Assembly (NCBI GenBank): GCA_029168955.1
Contig: JAPDOI010000134.1
Coordinates: 248,001 to 312,000, forward strand
Source: Aplectana chamaeleonis
Lineage: Eukaryota; Nematoda; Chromadorea; Rhabditida; Cosmocercidae
DNA: 64,000 nucleotides
Direction: 5' to 3'
The position numbers and the translations under genes were made by a program. Positions 1 to 11,900 of this stretch are shown piece after piece. The stretch's first letter is position 1, and every line of letters begins with the position of its first letter. The notes beneath the pieces are model-generated. The model was not told where the DNA came from. It was given only the letters and a program-made list of their open reading frames with translations, and did not search any database.

Positions 1-270
1 ACGATGGGAAGAAGTCGTAGAAGGTAGTTTACGACAATAGAGGCCAGAGAAGGCATAGTAGGCCAAACGCACGCATCGTCATTCACGTCGAGTTTTGTCC
101 CGATTTGACGTGATTTCTCCTGTAATCTATCACGTGCTCTAAAAGGCGCCTCACCTCATGGAGAGCCGCATTCGGCCAAACAGGGCCGGCCCTGGAGGGG
201 GACTTTGAGTCGCTGTCAGAAAGAGATATTTCTGGAGGAGAGTGGCAACGCTTTCCGGGGGGGAGGGTGA

Positions 271-475
271 CGCCGCTGCTCCGGGGCCGTGACGTCACTG
301 CTCCGGGGCCGTGACATCAGTGTTCCGGGGCAGTGATGGGGGGCTTCAGGGCAGTGACAGGGGGCTTCAAGGAAGTCACAGGGGGCTTCAGGGCAGTGAC
401 AGGGGACTTCAAGGCAGGGACAGGGGGCTTCAAGGCAGTGACAGGGGCTTCAGGGCAGTGACGGGGGCTCCGATT
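271..475 (+). repeat. G-rich minisatellite
   Basis: Two copies of a 24-bp CTGCTCCGGGGCCGTGAC unit, then about seven copies of a roughly 21-bp GGCAGTGACAGGGGGCTTCA unit. Confidence 0.85.
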
Positions 476-1090
476 GAGCCAAATTTTCACTCCGGCGGTA
501 TCCCCCGATTGGGGAAGGCAAGCGCCGGTGCCCGGAGGGTTGCCCCTTAAAGAGCTGCGCTAGCTCCCTCCAGTGTATGAGCAAGTCTTGGGTGGGTCAA
601 TGCATTGATCATATGTAAGTTCGAAAGTAGTCTCTTGTGGCGGAGAAATCGATTTTTGAAAAAGGTGTCCCACGCGGTCCGAAGTGGTAGTCAACGCGTG
701 TCCCACCGGTGGGACACGTGGTCGTGAATGGGCTTATGACGAAATCTGCGCGAATCGATCAGGCTGGACGTGACGGAGTTTCTTGGCGATTTCTCATCGG
801 AAACGTCCATCCACAAGCTCGTCAGAACAGGGGCGGGCCCACCAAACAGGCTTACTGGGCAAACAAAATCTTAATTTCGCAACCGTTTCTATCGAATTCT
901 GACCCGTTTTCGATGCTTTCTTCGACCCTATCCCCTACAGCTTCTGCCAGCGTAATGTCCCACACTGAAGACTTAATAGCGAGATGTATCGTGAACACTG
1001 CCTTTGAGCTCGTGTCACTCATAATTTTTACTAGTCATAAGACAGGCATCCCCTCGAGGTACTGACCTTATTGGAGCGAAACATCGAAAC

Positions 1091-1139
1091 CGTGCTGGGA
1101 CCACGGGTATGCGTGGCGAAATCACGAGGTCCCAGCACG
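1091..1139. repeat. Short hairpin (CGTGCTGGGACC)
   Basis: 12-bp inverted arms CGTGCTGGGACC and GGTCCCAGCACG separated by 25 bp. Similar arms occur near 12.80 kb and 63.74 kb. They could be the core of a small MITE; a terminator role is unlikely. Confidence 0.4.
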
Positions 1140-1197
1140 ATTATCTTCTAGCCGCGTGCTGCTGCTGCGATGGATACCTCATTGCGCTCACTTAAGA

Positions 1198-1317
1198 CTA
1201 CGCTAAATCGGTTTCCCTTGTGAGTATGATGAGTAAACGTTGAACCTCGATCGGGCCGTCTAGAGCCATCAGCTCTTGGACATTGAGATCAGTCAGATAC
1301 TTGATGCAGTCGTCCTT
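1198..1317 (-). CDS. Exon T5, terminal exon with stop
   Basis: 120 nt including the TAG, acceptor atttttag, phase 0. 39 codons beginning KDDCIKYLTDLNVQELMALD, Leu-rich and probably helical. Weakly similar to T4. No AATAAA was noted nearby on the minus strand, so the 3' end of the transcript is not located. Confidence 0.55.
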   Translation of the reverse strand, partial: KDDCIKYLTDLNVQELMALDGPIEVQRLLIILTRETDLA

Positions 1318-4300
1318 CTAAAAATACAAAGAATCCCCCGATATGAGGTATAACGGAAACAAAGGTTAATATAGCTACTCTATGGGAGCTGCTCACATTT
1401 CTCTCACGTTCTGTGCTACCACTGATGGATTTTCGGAAACTATTCGAAGCACGACGACTCCGCTTCCGTGATGAAGGCTCCAATGAAGAGAGCTGTCTGT
1501 CCAAATCCAGCGTGGGCCTTCCATTATAGTCAGGAGCAACGAATTGCGAACGACCGTCGTTGACCACATTTTTTGTTGAAACTTCTTGGCTTTGCTCTTC
1601 CAACTTCACAACATTCCGAGGTCCGCAGCCAGGGTGATCTGCAGATGCCGCTGAAGAGGTGGCTAGTGGTCCCAGAATCTGGAATCTCTCTTTGCTGAAT
1701 AACGCAGCGAACTCATCACAGCTTGCCATTCTGAGAACTTCAGGAGTGCTCCCAGAAGGCTATGATTCCAAATCCAAGCAATGCCCTTCTCCACTAAATG
1801 CAGCACTCTGACCCACAGCGTCTACATCAGTTTCGTTTTGCGCGCTGTTATCCACAATGACCTTCAGTAGGGGGATGTCCGAATCCCCTTCAACAGTCAT
1901 CTGTTCACAATTGACGTTACCCAAATCGCTTGCGCAAAATGTATCATTTCCGCATGGCGTGGAGTCGTCATCTGAATACATGTACATACATGTATGAAAA
2001 ACAACCTATTTGGTCCACAATGGAATGTTTTAGCACTAACATGATGTAATGTCGAGCTTTGTCTCGTCAACGACAGGAGAAATAGGAGTTGTCCTATTCG
2101 GAGAAGAACTGATTGTCTTCTTCCTCATTGACGGGGAACGCATAGCTTCGGAGCAAGACTGTCTCGGAGGAGTAGTTGAGGCACTAGCGCAAGGAAGCTC
2201 CGACTGCAAACACTTATAACAGACAGTTTTACGAAATAAAGCTTAATAAGTTCACACAAACCGATTTCCTTGGGTCAGATGCAGGAATATAGCAGTCCAT
2301 CGATTGAGTACGATGGCTCTCGAGTAAAACCGGATGTTTACCAGCTTCAGATATCAGAATCGGAACATCCATGACGATTGAACGGTAGCCGATGTTCTGC
2401 TGAAAATGAGCGAATCTCCAACAAGTCGGCGTGAAGGCTATTTCCGTAAATAAGCTCTTACGAAAGCCGAATCTGGAAGTATAAAGACTATTATGGCTCA
2501 CGAGGAAATCCTTTAGATCAACTCCCTCATCCTGAAGTGTTTTCAGACTCGTATCATAGATGTTAACTTGAACATAGGATGAAGTGTGCTGCAAGTTGGC
2601 GCTACATCCTGCTGAAACAACCCGTCCTCTCATCTGAAAATTTGCTAAGTAACTGTTTTTTTTTCTAAAAAAATTATTGTAGAATACGTACATATCCAAA
2701 AGTATAGTAAACGTTCCAGAAACGTATGTAACACAATGGATAGAGTCTAATCACAGGTTCATTCACAGATACATCTCACAAGCAGCAAGAAAAACAAAGA
2801 ACAACTTTTACAAGTTATCAGAACAAATATTTTCGATATTTACACGAAATAGGAGAAATGAATGCTTGATGCTTACTCACACACCTAAACGTCCCGACCG
2901 AAAAAAAAGACTAAATTATATCAGAATGTACAGGGCAAAATGTACATGGTTCCATCGCGTGCGTGTGCGGAGCAAGAGAAAAGAAAGCGGGAGAGCGGGA
3001 GATGGAGAAAGAGAGTGCAAAGGCTGTCCCAATAAGAGATGAGCGGAAATCCGATTTCCGATGGTTTTGGGCCTTCCGATTTCCGAAAAAAAGCCCGAAA
3101 AAGCGCAAGAATTCGGAAATCTCAAGGAGATTAGAATTTTTTACACGTCTCCTTGCCAAATCCCTGGGGCTAAATTCAAATTCGAGGTCCTTAACTTTTC
3201 ACAAAGCCAGGGATCATTATATTTACATGAAAATCATTCACTAAAGAAGGATGAGCCCAAGTTTTTTCGTAGGCACAGTCACCAGGGGGGGGGGGGAGTT
3301 AAGAATTTCGCTAATCAAATTTCCGATAGTTTTTGGCGTTCAGATTTCCGAACTCCGACTTCCGAAATTGAGAAGGTTCTTCCGGTTTCCGAAGTTCGGA
3401 AGAGAATTTCCGCTCACCCTTGGTCCGAATGGAACCCGGGATGTGCGAAAATTTCAAAAGCTCGGATTAGGAAAATGAACAAATTTTCCGGTGCAGACAG
3501 GTCATTTGGAGCACGACCATTTTTCGAAAAAAATTCGGGTATTTTTTATTTGGTATTGAAAAAAAAAACCGGAAAAACAGAAAATTGATAAAAGTGTGTT
3601 TTCGCAACGTAGCATAGAGTAGCGAAGCCCTCTACAAAATTTTAACCGAAACATTTTTCTCATTTCGGTTTCGAAAACTTTTCGCTCACCCCTGACTGGA
3701 ACTGTCCGCCTACACGATCGGTGTGCGTGTCGAGCGGTCGTCGCTAAGGCCTTTTTCGTACGAATCTACCCACGGCTGCAAACAGCTGACTGGGATACTA
3801 CTCACTGCAGGTTTAATATTTGCGCTAATCGATTTACTAGTCCGAGGGATATCTTCGTGACGGCCGCTCGACACGTACGCTGACCGCGTAGGCACACAAT
3901 CTTATTCTGAAGAACTTTATGCACATATATGCGCGAATACACGCGATGGAGTTGAAGTCTCCTCGAATGGCACAATCCGCCCACGCGATCGGCGTGCGTG
4001 TGGAGCAGTCGCCGCCAAGCCATTATTTCGGATGAGCCTTCCCAGGACTTCAAACAGCTGATTGGGATACTAAACACCATCCGTCAAGTGGTCCTTCTAA
4101 TCAATCTCCAAGCTCGAAGAATTCCTCCGCGACGGCCGTTAGACACGCGCGCCGACAGTCTTTCGGACGGCCCTTAGGTGAATTCCACTCCGAAACAGTG
4201 TAATTATGTAACGAAAATTCCACTAATTGATCACTGCTCAAAATAAACTATTTGTGAGCGTAGACAATGAGGAAGATGACAATGCTCGCGAGATTCGGAA

Positions 4301-7300
4301 TTATATCTTTGTAACAGTCGGCAAAAACTTCAGAAAGAGAATCTTTCTAAAAAAGCCGCATAAAACCACTATACAAAATTCGACAGGTAGTAGAATACAG
4401 TGGATTTCGCCTGCGTCAGAGTGAAGTCAACCTCTAAACGTAGGAGCGCAATACCTTTATGGGCCCAATTGAACAACTTGATTTAAAGGCAGCATACACG
4501 CTCGCAAGCATAGTCGAGATAACAGCATAGATAGGTCCGCACGGCCCGTACTATGTCGTCAACGACGTTTGAAGCGCTGAAAACTGTCCAGGATGACAAT
4601 ATTTGACAATGTTTGAGCAATCTTGCCTTCCACGCCCGTATTTTCACACCTCTTCGAGTAACAGAATGAGAATCGCTACTTGAGAAAACGTGTGATAATT
4701 GAGAATGATAGCACTATCAAATGGGAGTGCACGAGAGAAATAGCTTGGTTTACTTGAGTATAACATGTCTGCATACCTATTGACTCTCGTCCACTTTCGA
4801 GAATGCCGCTCTACTTTGGCTGACATCTTGGAATGGAGGATTTCATCAGTGCACAAACATGTTATATTGAGGTAAATCGAGTTTTTCCTCTACTGCACTA
4901 CCTTTTTATAGTGCTATCATTCCACGGTATCACATGTTTTCTCAAGTTTCGATTCTCATTCTGTTACTCGAAGGGGTGTGAAAATACGGGCGTGGAAGGC
5001 AAGATTGCTCAAACATTGTCAAATATTGTCATCCTGGACAGTTTTCAGCGCTTCAAACGTCGTTGACGACATAGTACGGGCCGTGCGGACCTATCCATGC
5101 TGTTATCTCGACTATGCTTGCGAGCGTGTATGCTGCCTTTAACGAATGAGAACTTACGCAAATTAGGAAAGCTCGTGTAATTCCATCGTTCTGATGACAC
5201 CCGGAGGGCAGCGCCCTAAAATTCTTTAGACAACCACTTAATCCTTCCGATTTTTGGCAGATGACCTGGCGAAAACGTCTACGACACATCAGGAATCAAA
5301 CATGACACATCAAACATGCAAAAACCACCTAAGAAACGTACATAGTATACCTGGAAAACACTGATTCCATAGCTGAAGCAGCTCGTCCATGTCTTCTTGT
5401 GACCTTGACATTTCGAAAATCAGCCCGTATCTTACTATATGTACAAAGGAGAGTGAACTCAATTTTTTTGTGTCCGTAGTCATAAAAAAATATGAAAAAC
5501 ACGCATTCACTTTAGGATAGGAGAACTCACTCCTCACACTCCACTCCCGCATATGCTACGTCCTTATGAACATTTCTGTGATGACGATAGATCTAAATAG
5601 GCACTTGAAGTTGCCTGAAGCAGAGAAGTATGGATGCTCTAGGTTTGATGTCTCAAGCTGAACAAGAAAGAATAAAGAAATAATGCTGTGAGAGGAAGCT
5701 CTCACATTGTGAACACTTGTAGACTTGAAGCCACAACTCCTACAACGTTTGCTAGCATGCTTCCAATGAGAACGCACGTGGTCCACTAAGCGATACTTCC
5801 CCTGACGTGGTCGCCAGCGGAGGTCTTTGCCGCAGTTCTAAAACACATTAATCAAGGCAGTACTGACATTTACGCTGTCATAAACAAAGAGGATCTGTGT
5901 TTGCAGGTTCCTACTTTATAGCACGTGACGATAAGTAACCGGCACTGTCGGTTGTGGCCGCCATTTGCCGCCGGACGTCGCGCGCGCCAGCACATGTAAC
6001 GTCAAAAGGGACTTTCCAGCATGTATCGCGGATACCCCGTCAAACCTCTTTTGTCGTCATTCAAACTTCCACCGCCGAGCGGCGAGGCAAAGTGGAATTC
6101 TATAATTTCACTCATGCCGCGTCGTGTCATCAGTAATAGGGTAGTTTACACTTCCGATGAGCGTGTCAAAGTGCAATCACCTAATAAAGATCGCATCGCG
6201 CTGCGCGATCAATATTATAGAAATTCTCTCCGCCGCGCCACTCGGCGGCGCGAGTATAAGGGAATAGAGTCCCGTCGCTGGAAGGCGCGGCAGCATGCAA
6301 TGGACTCAGGCAATCGCGGGGGTCGGTGGCCGGTTAAAACGCCCCTTTCCCAGTCAAATTGATCGGATCTGGCTGATTGGTGGAGGTTTCGGCATGACTC
6401 ATAACTGCCGAAGTTTTCGTGGTTATGTCTCATATGTGGCGGAGATTTCGGGTCGACGTGTTGCAGTGCCTGCACTGTTTTTCTCTGATACTCTCTCGTG
6501 TAGAGCGCGTAAATGGCAGCCCACAATGTATACGCTGCCCTTAAATGTGAGGTGTTTGTGCTTGCCGTTGTTGGCATCGTTCGGGATATCGACGCTCTGG
6601 CTGGCGTCGCTGGCAAGTTGATTCGCCAATGCTGCCTCTCGACCTGCCACCGACGCCAGCGATTGCAGGAGTGGTAGGTGGTGGTCGGTGGGAGGTGATC
6701 AGGCAAAACTTTCGGTGTAAACACCTGGGTGTGACGTCACTTTGAGTGGTCGGTGGGAGGTGATTAGACAGAGCTCTCGGTGTAGAGGGTCAACTGTGAC
6801 GTGGCATTGTAGGGTCGGTGGGAGGTTGACAGGCGGAGTTTTCGGCATGAATGGGGGAGTTTTCGGGCCTTGCCCGCCCCTTTTTTCCGTTCCGAGCGGG
6901 AGCACGCTACCTGTTGAACTCCTCTCAACCGGCCACCGACCCCCGCGAGTGTGTGAGGAGGAGTGTCGATCATGCGGGGCGGCACGATCGATTTTCCTCA
7001 ATTACGTGCTACCGCGCCTTTCAGCGGCAGAACTCTATTCGAGCCCTAAAGGACCCCTTCCCCCATTGCACGCCGACTGCCCTGAATTATAGGCATCGTA
7101 AGCGCAGAAAACAATGTATAATTTTTTCCATGTTTTTGTATAGCTTGGGCTCTCAAGTACACGAAAATGTCAAAGATTCCCATGAAAAAAACCTCACTTG
7201 TAAAAGAAATTCAGTCTGAAAACGCTGTAAAATTGAATTCGAATTTCGCGCCAAAATCGTTTTTGCAGTTTTTCTTAATTCGGAGAACACGTCCCTGTCA

Positions 7301-8643
7301 TTTTCGCAGTATTTCTGTATGCAAATTTTGTGCCGTAACTGTTTTTCATGTTGTTTGACGGTAGCATAAGCATTCTATGAAAAAGTGGTAGATGACTGGT
7401 GGCGGATCCTCATCTTTAACTCCTTCCAACATCATAGCCCTAGGTTTTTGAAGCGCCCCAGCGCGAGCGATCACTCGGACGCGTGTACATACCCTCCATC
7501 TTGAAGCGCAAATGTTTGGGTATACTCTGTCCCAAACGAGATCGCAAGCGAAGAGTCCGAAGAAGCTACGCTCCCTCTACGTCTCCGACGTTTTTGGATT
7601 ACGATAAGACGTCGCGTACGCAAATCACGTGCGCGACACAGCATCTGTCTTATCGTAATCCAAAACATAATTCATCGAGTTTTTCACGTTCTCACTTCTT
7701 TTTTCCGCATACTTCATCGTTTTTTTTGGGTTATTTCCGCTGAGAATGATACTCACTTTTGATGTAGATGCTCTCATTTTCGTGGCAGGTTGAGTGTTTC
7801 AGAGAATGCATTTTGTTTTTGAATTACGGTAAGACAGATGCTGTGTCGTGCACATGATTTGCGTACACGACACCTTACCATAATCCGAAAACGTCAGTGA
7901 CGCAGAGGGAGCGCTGCCTCTATATACTCTTCGTTTGCAATCTCGTTCAGGACAGAGTATACCCATCAAGCAACTTTCAGGGTGTTTATAAAACGTTTCA
8001 GATTTGGCTCAAAATATTTTTCTGAAAGTTATCTGGAATCCCGAATAGGGATCCAGGGTCCGTCTCTCGATATTCTAAGGCTCACCGTAGAATACGGTAG
8101 ATGTTAAACTATCATAGCCGACTTCAGTTTTTCGAAGGGCCTATATTTCTCTATACACCCTAGGAGTTGCCTGTACCTTAGTGCATGGCCTGACCCACTG
8201 AGAAGACATCTCTGCAACTCGGTTGAGATGTTTGTTTCGCACCTGCAAATTTGAATTCAGAAATTTCATTAGGTATAGCCTAGCGCCCTCATTTTGAGCC
8301 GGTCGAAGCAAGGCTTATCGGACTTATCATGTCAAAATCTCCTTATCATTGTTATATTTTGCCATGGCCGACCGCTCCGCTGCTTGCTCCGCCCGGACTC
8401 ATCCGAGCAAGCTAATATTTATATGAATTGGTATGAATTCCGTTGCAAGCGGTTAGATCTTCATGTTCCAATTCGTTTGTCAGTAATTTCCGATCATCCT
8501 TGAAGAAAGAAATCTTTTCTTCATCTTACGGTTGACAAACTAGATACGAGTTTTTCAAATAAAAAGACCTCAAGGTGGCAGCGGACAACGACGACACTTC
8601 CGGCGTCGACAGGTTCTGCACTCCCACGATAATTCTCGCCTAT
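1198..8643 (-). CDS. Unit 5 (3'-terminal) of the zinc-finger cassette array; carries an in-frame stop
   Basis: Exons in order: J5 8569-8643, A5 5706-5837, B5 5531-5592, D5 5351-5403, E5 2502-2633, F5 2262-2399, G5 2041-2203, H5 1397-1971, T5 1198-1317. About 480 codons. T5 ends in a TAG at 1198-1200, the only unambiguous terminal stop in the array. An in-frame TAG at 1760-1762 interrupts H5, while paralogous sequence continues in the same frame on both sides. Unit 5 is therefore truncated or a pseudogene unless the codon is avoided by splicing. As in units 3-4, D5 to E5 phases do not match directly. The D5-E5 intron contains a 660-bp foldback element and a hAT MITE. Confidence 0.65.
1397..1971 (-). 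pseudogene. Exon H5 with premature TAG
   Basis: 575 nt, same length as H4, acceptor attcag and donor gtgagc, phase 1 to 0. Codons run open from 1971 to a TAG at 1760-1762. The homologous frame then continues (ASCDEFAALFSKERFQILG, compare H4 FGASFSEERLTIG) to the SSRKRSRRASN basic patch. Only one nonsense codon was seen and no frameshift, so decay is recent, or the stop is a sequencing error. Confidence 0.65.
2041..2203 (-). CDS. Exon G5
   Basis: 163 nt, phase 0 to 1, acceptor tttgcag and donor gttagt. Ser/Pro/Thr-rich; keeps the VDETKLDIT end motif (compare VAETDLNMS in G4). Confidence 0.65.
2262..2399 (-). CDS. Exon F5
   Basis: 138 nt, phase 0, acceptor ttttcag after the E5-F5 intron and donor gtttgt. 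Contains QNIGYRSIVMDVPILISE. Confidence 0.75.
2502..2633 (-). CDS. Exon E5
   Basis: 132 nt, phase 0, acceptor attttcag and donor gtgagc. Contains SSYVQVNIYDTSLKTLQDEG. Confidence 0.75.
3034..3422. mobile_element. hAT-type MITE (389 bp)
   Basis: Ends ATGAGCGGAAAT and ATTTCCGCTCACCC are inverted. Flanks gtcccaat (3026-3033) and gtccgaat (3423-3430) form an 8-bp duplication with one mismatch. A related end motif (TTTTCGCTCACCCCTG) lies at about 3675-3691. Confidence 0.65.
3700..4175. repeat. Two adjacent copies of an inverted-repeat MITE
   Basis: Each copy has a TCCGCC-ACGATCGGTGTGCGTG-like arm and an inverted GACACG-ACGC-GACCG-like arm (3711-3895 and 3978-4160). Related copies lie at about 29.25-29.43 kb and 43.65-43.85 kb. 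Confidence 0.6.
4483..5142. mobile_element. 660-bp foldback element with TTAA flanks
   Basis: Almost the whole element is one long inverted repeat: arms AGGCAGCATACACGCTCGCA and TGCGAGCGTGTATGCTGCCT, with matching interior segments to near the centre (about 4.73-4.9 kb). TTAA borders both ends, the target used by piggyBac-type elements. It lies in the D5-E5 intron. Confidence 0.8.
5157..5289 (-). CDS. Possible extra exon between D5 and E5
   Basis: An open stretch (begins MCRRRFRQVICQKSE) ends at a good gtaagt donor in phase 0, exactly the phase E5 needs. Related nucleotides occur at 19.92-20.03 kb after D4. However, no acceptor puts it in phase with D5, and the unit-4 copy is not open in this frame. 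It may be a decayed exon or an alternative exon. Confidence 0.25.
5351..5403 (-). CDS. Exon D5
   Basis: 53 nt, phase 2 to 1, acceptor gtcaag and donor gtatac. Encodes SQEDMDELLQLWNQCFP. Confidence 0.7.
5531..5592 (-). CDS. Exon B5, zinc-finger completion exon
   Basis: 62 nt, phase 0 to 2, acceptor atttag and donor gtgagt. Encodes IYRHHRNVHKDVAYAG. Confidence 0.8.
5706..5837 (-). CDS. Exon A5, zinc-finger exon
   Basis: 132 nt, phase 0 to 0, acceptor gttttag and donor gtgaga. C2, WRPRQGKYRLVDHVRSHW (H20, H24) and C32-x2-C35 in RCRSCGF. Confidence 0.8.
6655..6870 (+). repeat. Tandem GGTCGGTGGGAGGTG repeat
   Basis: Three to four diverged copies of a 55-70-bp unit containing GGTCGGTGGGAGGTGA and TTTCGGTGTA, within a longer inverted-repeat region (6.3-7.0 kb). 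Confidence 0.6.
7505..7975. repeat. Inverted-repeat element with internal hairpins
   Basis: Outer arms TGGGTATACTCTGTCC and GGACAGAGTATACCCA are inverted. Each half also contains a hairpin built on TTACGATAAGAC/GTCTTATCGTAA (7.60-7.67 and 7.81-7.89 kb). Confidence 0.7.
8569..8643 (-). CDS. Exon J5 (first half of finger 1)
   Basis: 75 nt, the same length as J4, phase 0 to 0, acceptor agttcag and donor gtcttt. Shares PVDA with J4 and ends VRCHLE. It lacks the first Cys seen in J3 and J4 (KC near residue 6), replaced by YR. Confidence 0.6.
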
Positions 8644-8697
8644 CTGAACTGAACATTAGCAGGGGAAACTTCAGAATTACACCATGTTTCAGTCAAC

Positions 8698-8931
8698 CTC
8701 ATCAGCGTTGTCTTCTGTTCTCCTATGACACCCCTTCTCAGAATCCTCCGATTCAGATCGTGCACGTTTGCGAGATGCTCTCTTTCCACTTGGATCGCGT
8801 GAAAGTTCATTATTGATAGAACTATAAACGCTCCGAGGGTCCTTGGCACCATTGACATCTTTAGACTGACACTTCTCGACCACAGCGATGGCAAAATGGG
8901 GGTCATCAGAGGAAGTCGGTTGCAAGATTGC
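8698..8931 (-). CDS. Exon I4 (acidic/NLS-like linker)
   Basis: 234 nt, phase 0 to 0, acceptor aattttcag and donor gttgac. Contains SRKRARSESEDSEKG and ends NADE at the donor, like I2 and I3. In a tandem-gene model it would belong to the next gene together with J5. Confidence 0.65.
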
Positions 8932-11900
8932 CTGAAAATTCAAACCCAATTTTTAAACCTTGCTCGCATTCGCGGGAATGTTCACAATTGAAAAAAACTG
9001 CAGACTATTCAGCGGAAAATCTTTTTCATAAAAATCTAGCTTCTACCGTTATGGAAAGAAAGAAAAAACTTGCAACTCACACTTGGACGTACAGTTTCTG
9101 AGTTGCAATCATTAAAACCGTTCTCCTCGCTATTTACTTCGCCTAAGCCGGCAATTTCCTAAGCGAAATTAACGTTATTTATCCAAAATCGAACATGGCT
9201 ATGAGCAGTTTGGTGATCTTTCCAGAGCAAGGTTTGCTTGGTTAGTTTGCAATCTCGAGAGAAAGACGAAAAGGGGCAGAGAAGGAGAGAGATAGAGATA
9301 GGGAGAGAGAGGAAAAGAGAGTGAAGGAGAGAGCAGCGGACATTGAAAGCCAGTTATGCAGCAGAAGTATGTACCTATGCAATGAGAGTGGGGGGGGGGC
9401 GATTCTACCACAAATGTACTTCATCTACTCAAACAATCGCCGCATTTATGGCGTGTCGAATATGCATTCAACTCAAAGACAAAACGGTTTGGAGCACAGT
9501 CTGCTAGGGAGCACGTGCTCCTATTGTGCTTCAAATTCCAGCAAGTGCCCCAACAAATAAAACGTTCATAACTTGAAGGATACACATTCAGCTCGATGAC
9601 AAAACGATTTTCAAAGAATCGAAAACATATGATGCAATCTTGAGGCGGGTCTCAGATATCGGCTGCGTCTCCTGTTCAATTACTCAAGTTTACGATGCTC
9701 TCCCAGCCGTTGGAGACCTCGTCCAAACGCTGGCGACCAAAGTTGGTGCTCCGCGAGCTGGCCGAGTCGTATGTCTGTGTGCCGGTCACGTCGCGTGTTG
9801 GTGTGCTGCTACGAAAGCGCTGGACTACTTTGCAGCACGTGCTCCTGCGATAGAGCGTCTCGTTCTCAGGGAGTCGGGGGGTCCTATTCGGCCACGATAG
9901 GCTTTCTATTCGGGTACCTAGTCGAGTTAAAAGGAACTTTTGCAGAAACACGTGCTGCTCCGAGGAGCACGTGGCCTGTTCGATAAGACTACGTGGCGCA
10001 AAGAGACAAAACCCTTGCTGCACCCACATTTCCCACGCGGCAGCACGTGACCTGTTCGATAGCACTACGTGGCGCAGCGAGGCAAAACTTTTGCCGCACA
10101 CTATTTTCCACGCTAAAGCACGTGGCCTGTTCAATAGGAGCACGTGGCCTGTTCGATATGAGCACGTGGCGCTGGGGGCGGGCTCCCACACCTTCGATGG
10201 GAGCGGGTCTCCCCCAACAAGGATACGGTCCAAGTCACGGACCCCAGTGGGGGATCACCCCCACAGCAGGGACATCACCTTCGCCACGGTCGACAGCGAG
10301 GGAGCTCCCCTCGCTGAAGACCGTGGGGGAGATCCCTTAGCGGTTCAAAAATCGTCCAGAAAGTGACTCGTAATCTCCTTCCAGGAGCGGCCCGAAAGGC
10401 GCACTGCGCTCTCTTGGGAATCGAGCCCCTTATATACGTGCTGTGCGGCTGACATGCGCCGGGTCAGTTCTGAAGCGATCGATCAACGTGTTCAATCATG
10501 GGCATTGTGGCTCGTTCGTCGTCCAAGCTCATCGTAGTCGAATCGAAAGCGTATCGTGGCCGAGTGGAACGGCTATGATTGGCGCCACGTGCTTCTCACT
10601 TGGACGACGATTAGGCCACGTGGCGCAAGGAAATTACGTGGCCATATCGTCGTCCAACCGCTTTGTAGTCGAGTCGAAAGCCAATCGTGGCCGAATAGAG
10701 CCCCCGACTCCCTGAGTTGGGTGTGGTCTCTCGAGCTCAATTCATATTCGACAGTTACTGAAAGCGGCGATTTTGTGAGTATTAAATGGGGCTCCTCGTG
10801 AGCCTGTTTCGTGCCAGATAGACGCGGTATAAGCTGCGAAACAATACAATTACGGGAACTATAAGGAACTCCAGCCTTGTCAAAAACGTCATGTGGTCGA
10901 GTTAAAAGCTTATGGTGATACAAATGAACACCTCAGGTATTGCAACACGCGCTCATCCGGAAGACATTACGAATTGGCTGTACGATCCACTTTGTAGTGC
11001 AGTTGAAAGGGCATTGTGGTCCAAAAGAATCCCCCTCCCTCCGCTAATACAGTGCGTTCAGAAAGTATAGGGACACCCCCAAAAACCGAGGTTTCCAATA
11101 AAACTTTAAGTTTGGTGATCAATACTGTTCATCAATGAATTCAACATCATGGAAAACCTATGTTTGAATATTTATATAACAATTGTGAAATTTTGTAAGA
11201 TTTCATCTCAATTTCTGGAATTTTTCGCCGTTCAGAAAGTATAGGGACACCCTTCGAAAATTCAGATTTTTCAATCCAAACAAAATTTTCCGTTGCAAGT
11301 TCGCTACATAAACTCAAGATGAGTACATGTGATATCTTTATTCCTAAAATGGCTCGTGGTACTGCTCTCACTGCTGCTGAACAAGCTCAAATTCGTGCGC
11401 TCAGCGTTGCCGGGTTGAGCCAACGTCGAATCGCTACCCAGCTCGGAAGATCTTTTAACTGCATCAACCAGTTCCTGCGAGATCCAGATTCCTACGGTAC
11501 TGCAAAACGTACTGGACGGCCGAAGAAGATCAGCAATCAAGATTCGCGGAGAATTATTCGGCTCTGCTCCAACAGCGACACCATAAATAGCGACAAAAAC
11601 ATTGTCCGACAAGTGATGAAGAAGGCCCCGTCGTTATCTGCAAACCATAAAGAGGCTCAACTTGAATTTGCAAAGAGGAACATGACAACTGATTGGGCAA
11701 AGGTAAGGCAGTCTCAGAAAATCCGGAAAAAATCGAGAAATGATGCAAAAAAATTCTAGAACTTCTTTTCCGACGAGAAGAAACTCAATCTTGACGGACC
11801 GGATGGTGCTCGATCCTACTGGTGAGATCTGCGCAAGGATCCATTGATTTTCAGCAGACGGAATTTCGGTGGTGACTCGCTGATGTGTTGGGGAGCATTC

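Noticed and set aside
311..550. Glycine/aspartate-repeat open frame
   Set aside because: It simply translates the 21-bp minisatellite.
6742..7219. Overlapping open frames of 100-122 codons
   Set aside because: They fall in GC-rich tandem and inverted repeats, overlap in several frames, and have no recognisable domain.
9199..9424. Ser/Leu-rich membrane-like open frames on the minus strand
   Set aside because: Produced by the GA-rich tract; no splice or homology support.
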